A stretch of DNA of 64,000 nt from Steromphala cineraria (GCA_916613615.1 OU744720.1:74799338-74863337); one strand, 5' to 3'. Shown: positions 14,701 through 25,887, counted from the first letter of the stretch. Notes: generated by a model from the sequence alone, not told the origin. A program made the numbers and translations.

Positions 14701-17700
14701 TAAATCATTTGCTGTTTTCTTACCAGGGTCCCATTGATAGTTGAAATCTGGCACAGGGATCGTCAGCTATCAAAGGATATACTTCTTGGAGGGGCAAGAC
14801 TTCCACTGGGTCAAATCATCACAGCAGACAAGTCTAAAGTTATGGTATGTTCAGCCAGAAGAATCTGTTGATTTATGAAAATAATAAAATTCATATTAAT
14901 ATATCTGTTCAACATTGAGGATATACATCAAATGAAATGGAAGGATATAAAGTGGTCCCTTGCTATACCGTCATTTTATGTTCTGTAAACTGATGCAATA
15001 TGGAGTAAAATATAGCTTACAAAATTTCTATAAATATCTTTGTAAATAAGAATGACAGGTTTACAACGGAACATGTATGATTATACTTTGTAATTACAGA
15101 ACGACACTGGTGCTGGTGGCTGGAGACAGGAGCACAGTGATAGGATTCCAGCTGCTAGTGTGGACGGGTCAGTCAAACTTTAGTTCATCCCATGTTTACT
15201 GCATAAACAATTGCAAAATATAGATTTGTTGACTCAATATCATCATAAATTATCAAATGAAAATGTGCTCAATTTCCAACATCTAACAGGAGAAAAGAGG
15301 ATTCACATCCTTAGTCATTTTAGGTCTTTACTAATTGTACATTTCTGAAGCTATCATTGAAATATAAAACATATCAAGAATAATTTTGTAGATGATCTTA
15401 AAGGATGGGACATTTGTTCAGATGTGACTCTGTTCTATTGTTAAAACACAAATGCTTTATAGATTATATCTAATTACAGGAAATCTGCCAACATCTTTGA
15501 GGTGAGCATCGTGCTGAGTCTAGAAGACTGGGGTCCTTTGCCCTCCCAACCAGTGGTCGCATCCTCGGAGAGTCAGGTGAGTTGCTCAATAGAAGATAGA
15601 CTTGCATCCTACTATGACAGAGTTTACTGTCACTCTCATTAAAAGAAAACAATTCCTGTCCAAATGATATTTCTTTACTTTCAGCGAAACCAAAAGGTTG
15701 ATTTTGATGTCGATATGTCATTTGTTTGTGTTGAACCTTCTGGTCTAGTATATGCCTGGTGGATACACATCCCTTTTCATTGATGTGTGTATCAATATTG
15801 TATCTCTGTTTCAGCCTGTATCGTCTGGGTATGCAGCTAGTGGGGGTGAGTCACTGCGAGCAGGGGCAGACACGAGTCCACGGGAGACTGCAGAGTACCA
15901 GGCAGCGCTGGAGCTGGAGATGTGGAAGGAGAGCCAGGAGAAGGCCTTCGAGTCTCAGGTCAGTCTTGAGTATATGCAGTATCAATGGTCAAGTGTTGGG
16001 AGTTGTTTACCATGTTAGTTTTACTTTTCCCATCTTATATAATTTCCCTAAGTCTGAAATTTGTTTTCCTTGTTAATCCAGCAATTAAATTATTTTCTAT
16101 CAAACGTTGGTTATCATGCCAATGTCATGCAATTTAAGTAAGTTATGTATCCTGCCAATATATAAAGCCCAAAAAATTATGTTTTGCTATCAGCTTAAAT
16201 TTGTGATATTGATACACATGATATATGATCCTTGTTAACGTATGTAGATACGTATGGGTGTCTGAGTGATGTACAGGATGTGTGTGAGTGGCTTTGCGTG
16301 TAAAAGCAAGTGCAGTGTATTTCGATGTACCAGCCGTTGTGTGTTGTGTTACAGTTGAAGCAGAAGGAAGGAGTGTACATGCGAGCCCTGGCGGAGGAGT
16401 GGAAGAAGAGAGACAGAGAGAGGGAGGTCCTCCTACAGAAGAAGGTATGCTTTCTCTCTCTCTTACTGTATGTAGATGTAAACATCATGAAATTGAAGAT
16501 TAATATCATTTTTACTTTGATATATTTATTGCACTTTTAAAAGTTTTAGGCTAATTTTGTTAGCTCTTTTTGATTTTATTGCTGTCTTGTAACAATGACT
16601 TTTCATCATTAGCATAAGGTATTTTTTTCGTAGAGGCTATTGAATGTTCAGTCAATACAAAATTAAAATTAAAAAAAAAATTTCTTTTAATGTTGTTCCT
16701 GTTTACCTTCAAATAAATATTGACAATTTAAAATTAGGAAAACATCCAGCTACCTCTCTTACAGTCCGCTCAATGATTTCACAGATATTTCAAATGTCAC
16801 AGATGACAAAATACAGGAATTCACACTTGAGCAATCATTGCTAGGCAGAAATGATATAATATTATGAACTTGTGCACATAAAAAGTCAATACTATTGTTA
16901 TCATCATATGGTAAACATGTTGTTCATGGTGTTAACCATTCCCCGACCATGACCAAGTATTTCAGCACTTATGTTTCATCCCCCGGGTAACAATGTTGAC
17001 CAATCCCTGACTATTGCCAGGTGGGAGAGTACACAGCCCATGAGGAGCAGCTGAAGAAAGCTCTAACCAGTCTGGAGAAGCGGGACAAGCAACTGGCAGC
17101 TAACGAACAGGAGGTGGGAGCAACATTCTAGATTCTTCATTGTACTTGTGTATCTCCTGTTGGATGTTGTCTTCTTTATTTATGCGTTGCTTCTTGTTTT
17201 GGCAAATATAGATAGTTCAGAAAGCTAATATGATTTACTGAAAATCTTTGTTTGCAATTTCTAATTTGTAATTGATGGATGGAATGAAATTAAATTGTAA
17301 CCCTTTGAAACTGGCAAGCCTGTTATGAATCATTAGTCATGAGTGTACCAGGGTAATATGTATATGAGGGTAATAATTCACTGTTTGAACATGGTTTCTT
17401 GTTGTGTGCAGGTATTGCGACTTCGGTCAGACCTGCAGAGAGAGCATGAGCGGAAGCTGCAGGAGATGAAGGAAGCTTCACACAGACTCAAGGAGGACTG
17501 TGATCACAGAGTGGAGCTGGAGAGGTGAACCTCTATCCCTTTTCTGCTCATTTAGAAGTACCTAAATTTTCTTGAGTAACACAAGGAACAGGATTAGAGG
17601 TGAATTAACCAGTATTTTACAGTTGGTGCTGACCTGATACACTACAGCAACATCGGCTAATTCAAACTGATGTAATTATATACTTGGTTTTCTACATCGT

Positions 17701-19616
17701 TTCTAATTCATTTTCTTAACAATTTATGATTGCTGAAGGTCGGCTATTCTTTTTGTTTAAATTCAATTTACATGATATTTTATGTTTCAGAATGAAAATG
17801 AAGGAATTGGAAGAATTGGTAGGAAGATATAAACTTGAGGTAATCATTGTTTAATTGTTCGAACCATAATGCTTCATTCTAATGTTCACTGCTTGTATTC
17901 TAAACTATTTCCCTTTATCAATCTCTATAAGTAATATTGTGTTGTTTGCCAGGTATCCGAGGCCGACAAGAGGTTCAAGGCTCTGGAGAAAGAGTTTGCA
18001 GTGTACAAAGAACAACAGAACACAAAGCCAGAAGTCAGGCTGCAGTCAGAGATTAATCTGCTCACTTTGGAGAAGGTAGGGTGCCATTTGGATATGAGGC
18101 TAGTTGGTTGTTAACTTACAGGGCAGAAAACGTTTGATTTGATCTACATTATTATATGAATGGCTCATGTCCTTGTCTCTGATTTGCCTACCAGGTCACA
18201 TGAGAGCACTGAAGCCATATAATGCCAACTTATGTGACTCAGGAGAGGTTGGTACAAATATCCAAACACCTCTAGTGACTAAGCTAGCATTTTGAAAATC
18301 AAGGTTTTTAATCTATTAGCTGAGATGAATGAGTATTACTTTATATTTGTCAGAACACCCTGGCTTTGCCTTGGTGAAAACTATTTGTCAAAGGTCGTTG
18401 AATCATTGGATCAACCTCACTTGAAGACCGTCAGTGAGTAAGTTATTGTTTAACACCACTTGGGCAGAATTACAGCCAGTAGCGGCGTTCACTCGATTTT
18501 AATATTTGTTAAGAATTATGATGTTGTGGACAAGACAGTTGAACTAATTATGCTATTCCCTGACTGCAGGTGGAGCTGGAGAGGAAGCTAGATGCTGTGA
18601 CCAAGTCAAAGGTGCACTACAAGCAGCAGTGGGGTCGAGCACTGAAGGAGTTGGCGCGGATGAAGCAGCGAGAGCAGGACATGGCGCGGGCTCAGCTCAA
18701 GAAGCAGCAACAGGAGCTGGAGCACATGAGACTGCGCTACCTGGCCGCCGAGGAGAAGGAGGTTGTGCAGGCAGAGAAGAAGGAACTGGAGGACATCAAG
18801 AATCAACTCAACAAGTATGTATGAGGGTGTAGGCTTTGCTGCAAGTTAGCATGTGGAAGCATACCAACTTTGCTTGCTGCATATGAACATGTGCTTTTTA
18901 AATGTGTATTAGAAATATCAATGTTCGTGGAATATTAGTTTCAAAATATTGATAGTGGAATAAATATTGTTCAATCAGGAAGGTTCCGCCTTCCACACAG
19001 TCTGAAAGCAGCCTAGCTGGTCACGGTAGGGTTATCTTGGAACATGATAAATTTTAATCAGACCACATGTGTATGTAGACTACTATTTACTCTTACTCAT
19101 TAATATTATTCCCACATACAGGTGAATGTTAATGTATGGTTCATAATGCTTAAAGAGCATACAAAATCATGGTCCTCTTTTCTTTCTGCTTTACATTTAG
19201 AAATAAACTGTTATTCAATAAATACGCTAGAGCTTACCTTATGTTCAACAGACTCAAGACAGACCTATCATATACAATAGAAGTTGCTCCTAAGAATTTT
19301 TGTAATTCATTAACATCACAAGGGATAAAATCGTGCATGCAGTTAAATCTCTCCACTCACTCCTTCCAGATTAAAACAGATGGAGGAAGAGCGAATGAAG
19401 CAGTCGACCGACTCCAACAACATGCAGCTGAACAGCCCAAAGGAGATCAACGGGTACACATCAAGGGATCTGGATACAAGTCTAGATGAGCACATCACCC
19501 GACTGATAGAGGAGAGAGATACGCTGCTAAAGACTGGAGCCTACACAACGCAGGACAAGATCATTGCGGAACTTGACAGGCAGATCCGAGAGGCCATTGC
19601 TCATAAAAACAGCTAG
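2785..19616 (+). CDS. CEP120: Centrosomal protein of 120 kDa (CEP120), 22 coding exons
   Basis: Centriole elongation and ciliogenesis factor, known to act at daughter centrioles with other centriolar proteins. Exons: 2785-2830, 3705-3976, 4706-4841, 5058-5209, 6516-6713, 7337-7456, 11510-11608, 12024-12294, 12792-12893, 13538-13670, 14114-14263, 14727-14844, 15100-15167, 15480-15576, 15815-15958, 16355-16444, 17021-17113, 17412-17524, 17791-17839, 17953-18075, 18570-18814, 19370-19616. The CDS is 3066 nt, 1021 aa (human about 986). Family marks: [18 protein letters not shown] and [14 protein letters not shown] (first C2 domain, about residues 1-130), a second C2-like region to about 340, a low-complexity linker (about 342-465), the third C2 with [19 protein letters not shown] and LPQSFCAF (about 466-600), a coiled coil (about 655-945), and the C-terminal signature [17 protein letters not shown] followed by ELDRQIREA. 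All splice phases agree. Intron 6 (4 kb) is swollen by mobile elements. Confidence 0.95.
5490..5674. repeat. Interspersed repeat fragment in CEP120 intron 4
   Basis: This segment resembles 47920-48111: both carry a block around AGTATCTCTAAAATCA, then GACCTCTTCTCCAACAAGCC and CTGAAAGTAACC, and both end in CGAACACTG or CAAACACTG. It is probably an older, diverged member of the CAGTGTTTGAAATA-ended group described at 5809. Confidence 0.55.
5809..5959. mobile_element. 151-bp hAT-like MITE, copy 1
   Basis: The ends are imperfect inverted repeats: CAGTGTATGAAATAAG at the left, CTTATTTCAAACACTG at the right. Flanks carry CTGAATG (5802-5808) and CTGAACG (5960-5966), a 7-bp duplication with one mismatch. 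An equal-length reverse-oriented copy lies at 25737-25887 with its own duplication. CAG...CTG ends and a 7-8 bp duplication suggest hAT; there is no coding capacity. Confidence 0.8.
6800..7113 (+). mobile_element. Non-autonomous element with TTATTACTC ends and a GCTTTCGC hairpin, copy 1
   Basis: It starts TTATTACTCTCCCGTTGAAG, returns to AAGCAAGTAATAAATAAAAT near 6975, then has an imperfect hairpin around ACTCGCTTTCGCTCGT (about 7049-7064), flanked by matching GAAACTCGTGAATGG and CCATTCACTCGTTTC arms. A diverged copy in the opposite orientation is at 11098-11380. A CRE-like TGACGTCA sits inside at 6902-6909. The superfamily is not recognised. Confidence 0.6.
7612..7809 (+). mobile_element. 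Pearl-type family A element, left part (split by copia)
   Basis: It begins TTTTAGCTCATCAGGTCTGA, followed by GATGGGCTTATGACATGGCA, a (CCGT)n microsatellite and the start of a tandem core (CTTCTCCAGAACC, GTGCAGACTCCTTG, GTGACCCC). The core resumes at about 10749 after the copia relic. In other copies the start AGCTCATCAGG and the end CCTGATGAGCT form an inverted pair. Confidence 0.75.
8190..9130 (-). pseudogene. copia pol fragment: reverse transcriptase (C-part) and RNase H
   Basis: The frame 9073-8258 reads 271 codons without a stop. It carries the RT active-site block LMHVDDF (the usual YVDD is HVDD), [20 protein letters not shown], and an RNase H block with [33 protein letters not shown]. 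Upstream, [12 protein letters not shown] is separated from it by an in-frame stop. Downstream the frame ends soon after IDNC; another frame then continues with [17 protein letters not shown] to a stop at 8190, the normal end of copia pol, so there is a frameshift with a deletion of the segment between. It is a dead retroelement, not a host gene. Confidence 0.88.
9131..10218 (+). mobile_element. Pearl-type family A element inside copia pol (3' end missing)
   Basis: It starts TTTTTAGCTCATCAGGACTG, then has a mixed (CCGT)n/(CGTC)n tract at about 9186-9245 and roughly six units of a 145-bp core marked by GTGCAGACTCCTTGG, TGACCCTGTGACCCCAAAT and TCATCTTCTTCTCCAGTTC. The usual right end is absent, and the flanking copia pol has lost sequence at the same junction. 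Confidence 0.75.
10219..10748 (-). pseudogene. copia pol fragment: integrase-RT linker and start of RT
   Basis: The frame 10674-10318 and its upstream extension carry the linker typical of animal copia elements: [42 protein letters not shown] second frame then continues with [20 protein letters not shown], so at least one frameshift is present. It stops at about SDSPT, where pearl-type DNA begins. The following part of RT, before VYGLNDAS, is missing. Confidence 0.85.
10749..11045 (+). mobile_element. Pearl-type family A element, right part
   Basis: The tandem core resumes with TGTGTAGACTCCTTGGCCAA, runs about two units, and ends CTGATGAGCTACAGAGCCCA followed by TGGCTCTATT, the same right end seen near 36090-36125. 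This is the other half of the element that starts at 7612. Confidence 0.7.
11098..11380 (-). mobile_element. TTATTACTC/GCTTTCGC hairpin element, copy 2 (inverted)
   Basis: The reverse complement starts TTATTACTCGCCCGTG at 11380, passes GACGAGTAATAAA at about 11226, and ends with a GAGCGAAAGCGAG hairpin near 11155. The order of blocks matches the element at 6800-7113. The two copies face each other across the copia/pearl nest. Confidence 0.55.
13000..13177. mobile_element. Palindromic MITE, GAAGTTGTCATCCATAT family, copy 1
   Basis: Left arm AATGCAGAGGATTATATGGA then TGACAACTTC; right arm GAAGATGTCATCCATGTATT then CCTCTGCATT. The middle contains GACACAGATTCTTGTATC and its near complement. Related copies lie at 37852-37975 and 44427-44636. 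No coding sequence. It lies in CEP120 intron 9. Confidence 0.7.
16232..16312 (+). repeat. Fragment of a copia LTR in CEP120 intron 15
   Basis: The block TTAACGTATGTAGATACGTA, GGGTGTCTGAGTGATG and GAGTGGCTTTGCGTG closely matches the reverse complement of 7937-8012 inside the copia LTR. It ends about 40 bp before exon 16. Probably a degraded solo LTR in the sense orientation. Confidence 0.65.
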
Positions 19617-19620
19617 CACT

Positions 19621-19940
19621 CACCTCATTGGCTGATGAATTGTATTACAGAGAGCAATGCTTTCACCTCATTGGCTGATGATTTGTATTACAGAGAGCAA
19701 TGCTTTCACCTCATTGGCTGATGATTTGTATTACAGAGAGCAATGCTTTCACCCAATTGGCTGATGAATTGTATTACAGAGAGCAATGCTTTCACCTCAT
19801 TGGCTGATGATTTGTATTACAGAGAGCAATGCTTTCCCCTCATTTGCTAATGATTTGTATTACAGAGAGCAATGCATTCACCTCATTGGCTGATGATTTG
19901 TATTACAGAGAGCAATGCTTTCACCCAATTGGCTGATGAT
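19621..19940 (+). repeat. 43-bp minisatellite in the CEP120 3' UTR
   Basis: Seven full units and a partial eighth, starting at 19621, 19664, 19707, 19750, 19793, 19836, 19879 and 19922. The unit reads CACCTCATTGGCTGATGA, then TTGTATTACAGAGAGCAATG, CTTT. Units differ by only a few bases. It starts five bases after the stop codon, so it should lie in the mRNA. Confidence 0.92.
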
Positions 19941-20711
19941 TAACAAGTAAAAGAGTAAGGGACTCGGCTGATTGGCTGATCATTATGAAGAAATGGAGAG
20001 AAAAGCAGACTTTCTATTGGCTGATGATTTTAAAATTAGAAGAATCCGATGTCTGCATTACCCTAAGCTGACATTTACAATTTACAATCCTGCCTGAGAA
20101 AACAAGGCTGTAGTAAGAAGCTATCTAATTTCAAACAAAGGACATAATATTGGTAGATTTGTAGATCCGAGATGTTTTTTCTGTCAAATTGACTAATGAA
20201 AGGACTTTGGAAATTAAATCTGGTTAGATGAAGTTAGATGAACTTTATTTGACAGTTAGTTAGAAATAGATCACATGGGTCAAATATTGTAAAAGACTTG
20301 TATGGTTTAACAAGCCCTGTCTATGCTGTTGATTGGGTGGGTTGAGAACCCAGCCTCGGAATACAATGGTAAAGAAATGTGCCATTTTATCAAGAACTGT
20401 TATCCAGCTGATGTCTGTGAAACATGTTCATGTCTGTTACGTATAAGAGCAAAGGTTCAGCGACGTCCAGGCTACGTAAGTGATCTTTGTAGGAAAGTCT
20501 AACATGATCAAATCATTATGTATTGTTATTGGTCATCATTAGGATTTTCATTGACTTAACTAAAACTAATCCCCACAATGTTTCCATTAGCGAGTCTGTT
20601 GATACTAAGTCTATGTGAAAGGGGGTTTCATTTGTCTCTTATGATTTAATGTACAATAATTTCCTTTTAATTTGCATCAAAGACCTAAGTGGGTTTTGGT
20701 GATGTAAAACA

Positions 20712-20717
20712 AATAAA
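20712..20717 (+). terminator. CEP120: Candidate polyadenylation signal of CEP120
   Basis: AATAAA about 1.1 kb after the stop codon. It is the first clear hexamer seen in this stretch, but other AT-rich hexamers follow, so the choice is tentative. Confidence 0.35.
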
Positions 20718-21219
20718 AAATCAAAGTTGTAATCCTTCAGACGCCTTTTGGTGTAGTGACAGCAAAGAATGTGATATTTCTATATTTTGACAACTTCTTG
20801 TATTTATTGATGCAGTATGTTATGTAGATAACTTGATGATTGTTGTTATATTTAGTCATTGTCTTGGGATTTATCTATCTATGATAATGGGTTGACATTA
20901 ATTATTTTTCTCAAGAGCCTAATGTGCTATCAATTTGATACCAAATGTGACTTCGCTAATTCGCTTCGCTGAATCAACAAGTTTGAGTTTTAATTGAGAT
21001 CTGATGTACTGTTATAATTGGATAGTGTTCCATACTTATTTCTAGAGCAATTCATTGAAGAATAATGTTAATTGTATAAACTGCAATTAATATTGATCGT
21101 CATGTTTAATTCAACTGCCATATTTATTAAAACAAGTATAAAGCAATAGAAAGAAGGGAATTTTAGAATAGATCCCTTTAGTTTGTATAGTATAGGAAAC
21201 AATTCTTCAAGCATGAGTT

Positions 21220-22314
21220 GGGGGCGGGATAGCGCAGTGGTTAGCGCGTTCGACTTCGGATCAAGAGGTCTATGGTTCGAATCCCGCCAGGGGCTCGGCA
21301 ACTTTGTCTGCAGTAGAGAACTGTTCTACCAGTCCCTCCTGGATTCCGCGATTCCGCGGTCGCGGAAAATTTCGCAGAAATTACCTTTCCATGCAGAAAT
21401 TGGTCTGGTCCGTGGAAAACGCATTTTATTGCAGAACAGCTGCAGAATTTACCACTTTTCTGCCGCGGAATTTACTTGTTTTGAAAGTTTATAAAGATTG
21501 ACTGCGACATTTGTTGATATTCTTTAAAAAAACTGTTTAATACTTTTGAAAATATACATTAAGAAAAACAATTGACTGTGAAACGAACGACTGGAACATA
21601 AAGGTAAATTTCAAAAGTATCACCGGCTACACAAGTCGAATTCAGCTTATGTAATTATCAATATATTCTAAATATTCACGAAAAAAGACGATCTTTTCAT
21701 TTAATATACTGTTTAAATTTCATCTCTCATTGTTATGTTAATACATATTTGTACTTAATGTCCGCAAAATCAAAATGAAATCAATTATCATGAATAAGGA
21801 TTCAGTTTTAATATAAATTTGACTTTTACATGAAACCGGAAGTTGTTTGTTTACGCTAACAACGAAGATTTGCCACCCGTCATCGTGTGTTATTATTATA
21901 TTGGCAATATTAAGTCAGTTAATGTAAAAGTTCATGTTAAATCAGTATTACTAATACATTTTTTGTTTTTATAAGGTAATTGGTGTAATTTTTAGTTTTT
22001 TTTAACTGCAGAATTTTTTGCAGAATTCTGAAAAATGACATGCAGAAAACATGTAAATTCACCGCAGAATTCTGAAAAATTCGCCGCGGAATCCAGGAGG
22101 GACTGTTCTACACGCAGTCAGGTTTGGGTGCAATACTACACTGAATTTCAGGGCAGTACCACCCATGGTTCGCTGGTTCCAGCCAATGCTCCCAGGTTTC
22201 ACCGCAATGCATAACCACAATGGTGTTGCGGGCTTTCTCCCTGCAATAATACTAGCAGCCGCGATATAAGTGAAATACTCTTGAAAGCGGCGTTAAACCC
22301 CAGATCACCTCACC
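21220..22314 (+). mobile_element. tRNA-derived SINE, interrupted by a DNA element
   Basis: The 5' head has pol III boxes: A box TAGCGCAGTGG (21230-21240) and B box GGTTCGAATCC (21274-21284). The tail (22112-22314) ends in GATCACCTCACC. A 13-bp target duplication, TCAAGCATGAGTT, is at 21207-21219 and 22315-22327. Without the insert (21330-22105) the SINE is about 320 bp. Related copies are at 53979-54213 (tail) and 55515-55617 (head, minus). Confidence 0.85.
21330..22105. mobile_element. 776-bp TIR element inserted in the SINE
   Basis: The ends are inverted: CAGTCCCTCCTGGATTCCGC at the left, GCGGAATCCAGGAGGGACTG at the right. TTCTAC flanks it on both sides (21324-21329, 22106-22111). The other SINE copies are continuous across this point, which supports an insertion. 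The interior is rich in GCAGAATT/CCGCGGAA motifs and encodes nothing recognisable. Superfamily unassigned; CAG...CTG ends would fit hAT, but the duplication is only 6-7 bp. Confidence 0.85.
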
Positions 22315-22327
22315 TCAAGCATGAGTT

Positions 22328-25300
22328 AATATGTTTGCATGCCACTTAAAACATGTGTTGCATCACATTCATATGACAAAAACCAAATAGTTTCTGTTAA
22401 CATATTTTCATTATATTATGAAATTCACAGTGTCAAACAGACAGATTTTATAGCCCAAGTATTTAATATAGGATATCATAATTATATACCCATAATTTAC
22501 CTGGTATTGTTCATAGGAAGTGAATTTGCACTGTTTTGATTGGATTATTTTACCATTACACATGGTCAAACTCTTCAGAATGGCCATATCAACTGATTAG
22601 TGATTACCTGGTATGACTTGTAATTAAACTGCATTTCATCCTATTTCTGTTATTAGAAGGTACATAACCAAGACAATTGATATAAGTGGATAATCTTCTC
22701 TTTCGATTTCAGGAAGATTACTCAGAATTCAATTGATTTATGCTTTTTTGAAAGATAACATTTCAATAAATGTATATTATTCATCCTACTACCAGAATGT
22801 CTGATATACCTTATTTGCCATTCTAGCAAATTTTGGAACTAAACTTTTCCAGTGTTTAATTATCATTTGTAATTATGGGTCCTTTTTTTGGTATACAGGT
22901 AATTACTTGATTAATTGGGAACTGTACAGTTTACAGGTTTACATGTATATAGCATTGTAAATAGTTCATGTCTCTATTTAATCATAAACATTTTCCAAAC
23001 AATTGTATCAGCATTTTGTATGAATATGTATATATATAAATACATTAAATAAATTATATCAATATTTGCTCGCAATTGTTTGTTTTTTTCAAGAGAAAAT
23101 AGTGTCAAGATATTTTATTTGTAACAAATGAAAATCATTGTTCTAATGCAAAGTCATACATCAAGAATACATTTCAGAACAACTGCCATCATTAGGAAGT
23201 ACTAGGTTACATGAGCTGAAAGATACCACATTTACAACTTCTTTTCCAGAACCACTTCCCTTCCTGGTATGTTGTTGTAAAACACCTTGTGCCCTTTTTG
23301 GTTAGGATCTGACTTCACTTCGAAATGGATGTGGCAGGCATTATCCCTAGGGCCTATATATCAATGTTTTGAGAATAATTTCTGTTGACACTATAATCTA
23401 TTCATTTAGGTTTTACCTATTTATGAAATGAATTCAACAGGTTATCCACATTCAAACCACCTTTGTTTTCTATTAAGAAGCAAGTTATGTTAGGAATTTT
23501 AAGAATATCATCTTTGCTGCATGAAGACCGTGATCACAGAAAATTGAAAATAATCAATATTTAAAAGTATATCGAGAACAGAGACTCTAAATTGGACAGG
23601 CTCCGTGTTGTGAAAATTCTTGCCAGACGGGTGCCCAAGACATTAATTGTCCGAATATAAGTCAAAAAGTTCAAAACGTAAAAAAACATAAGAGACCTTT
23701 AATTTATTTGAAAAAACAAAACAAAACTAAAACCATGACTTATTCTCAATAGTTATCCAATGAATACTTTTCGTCTATGTTAATAACAACCAACTTCGAT
23801 TTAGAACGGCTATTATACTGATCATGTGTTCATGCAGTGTATAAAATAGATTTGAAACCTAGCCTGTCCTGAAAATTAATTAGTCAATTCATAAGGGGAA
23901 AATAAAGGAAAAAAATGAAAAGTTACCAGTCCTGACCAAAAAGTAATCAGTCCTGGCAAAAAGTAGCCAGTCAAGGACTGGCGGACGGGCTATATTTTAA
24001 GCACTGGTTCATGTGGAATATTTGTATCATCCAAGTTTGAAGGAAAAAGGTGCTTATTGCGAGAATCTTTTCCAGTATACAATTAGTATGAAACTATATA
24101 AGAAGTCAGCAGTAAGTAATAATTTGAGATACAAGCCATGAATGGAGTGAGGTTGCTACAAAACATGGAATCTGTCCGTCGTATAGCCTTTTGTTATATT
24201 TTTTTTTAATGTATACTTTTTGATATTGATATATGCAAGGTCAAGGAAAATGTATCAAACCAATACATACAGGTGTGCAATTGAGATTTATGTCCATGGG
24301 CATGGATGACTTGGAGGCTCCAGGTTGTTAAGTAAGGTTTGCTAGTTGGTGTGTGGTTAAAAGTTATTATGCATTGTTCAGCTGTATTTGATAGAATTAT
24401 GCGCTTGAGGAAAAATTTCACAAGACATAAAATGAAAAGCTGAAAACTTGAGAAGACATACGAGAGGCATTGATTTCTCCAGACTCATTACTGGTCCTTG
24501 TAAATGCATGCAGGTCCAATACCTTCCACCTTCAAACCATCATTGAATAACATAATAACTCCCTTGAACTTAGGTTATGCATGCTGCAAAGAATGATGGG
24601 CTACACTTCCAATGGTTCCTTTGTTTTCTTTAGGAAGTCTCAATCAGACCAACTAACAGACCTCTTTTGTTGCATATAAATGAAATAATAATAAAATGAA
24701 ATTGAATAATATAAGTCTCATTATAAGGGCACCTGTAAGCTCATTAATCCATCTACTTAACCAAAATTTCAAAACTGATTTTGTCATCAGCTAAGCTTAA
24801 TTAAAATGATTAGATTTACTGTTAAACTAAAAAAAAAATTTAGAAACAAGTATAGTTGACTTTTCATCTGCCTGTTAAAATATAAAAGGTTCATTAAATG
24901 AAACAACTTATTTGACTAGAATAAAGTTCATTTTGATCAGTTAAAGATTTGATTTCTTTAACCAATTATGTCTATGATTATATTGATTAAACATAATGTA
25001 TGAAATAGTTCGGAATATTAAGTTTTGGAAGGAACAGAGATAAGATAACAGAATCCTACTGGTCAAAGGGAGATAACTCTGACAAATTGTTGACTGCTGT
25101 TGTCATAGCAGCACAAACAAACAGCAGGTGCCCGAACTTGTTTATGAGCTGTTTCCGGATTAAAGGTAGATCTCCTGACCCGTTTATTACCTGTGAGTAT
25201 TCATATCTAATCACTGACAGCAATGTCCTTGATGACCACCTTCATCAAATCAAAATTACGACATATTTTTGGCCACTAAAGTTTTTCACAGATTAGATGT

Positions 25301-25736
25301 ATTGTTACATTGTAATGGGTTATACCCATTGTTATGTTACCGGTATACCTGCAAAGCCCCTAGCCATTTCTATTGTAAATATTTCTTATTATTGTTCAAG
25401 ATACGTTATATAACAACACAATTATTTTTGATATTTTAGTATTTCAATTCGATTATACTGTAGTTTATCTAGAGTCAATGATAATTTAAGCAAGTACAGA
25501 GAATACTTTATAAATACCACAATTTTTTAGGCTAGTTGAATTAAAAAATGTCATTGTCTTACTTAGGCAATACAAACTTTTGGCAGTGAAATATACAAAT
25601 AAAATACTTACCAAACATGAAAGAAAAGAAAAAAAAGATGATATGTTTGTATACATATTTTTTTTAAAGATTATATATATATAGGCCTACGTACTGTGTT
25701 ACATATTTTAAATTGATAAATTGAAATATATTATAG
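22328..25736. other. Intergenic AT-rich DNA
   Basis: No gene seen. A repeat fragment at about 23833-24006 shares AGTTACCAGTCCTGACCAAA and GACGGGC with the hAT-like elements at 5809 and 25737. The remainder has only short AT-rich runs. Confidence 0.5.
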
Positions 25737-25887
25737 CAGTGTTTGAAATAAGCTAAAAATGTTGCCAGCCCAAAATTGGTATTTTGTAAATTATAATGGT
25801 GAAATTTAAGAAAAGCTCAAAAAGTTACCAGTCCCGACCAAAAGTAACCAGTACCGGGCTGTCCGACGGGCCTTATTTCATACACTG
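25737..25887. mobile_element. 151-bp hAT-like MITE, copy 2
   Basis: Reverse-oriented relative of 5809-5959 with the same length. It starts CAGTGTTTGAAATAAG and ends CCTTATTTCATACACTG. It is flanked by an exact 7-bp repeat ATTATAG (25730-25736, 25888-25894). Confidence 0.85.

Noticed and set aside
19621..19940. CRISPR array
   Set aside because: Units are contiguous 43-bp repeats without variable spacers, in a eukaryotic 3' UTR.
21220..21300. A free tRNA gene
   Set aside because: It has A and B boxes, but the sequence continues into a SINE body with a 13-bp target duplication and other copies exist.
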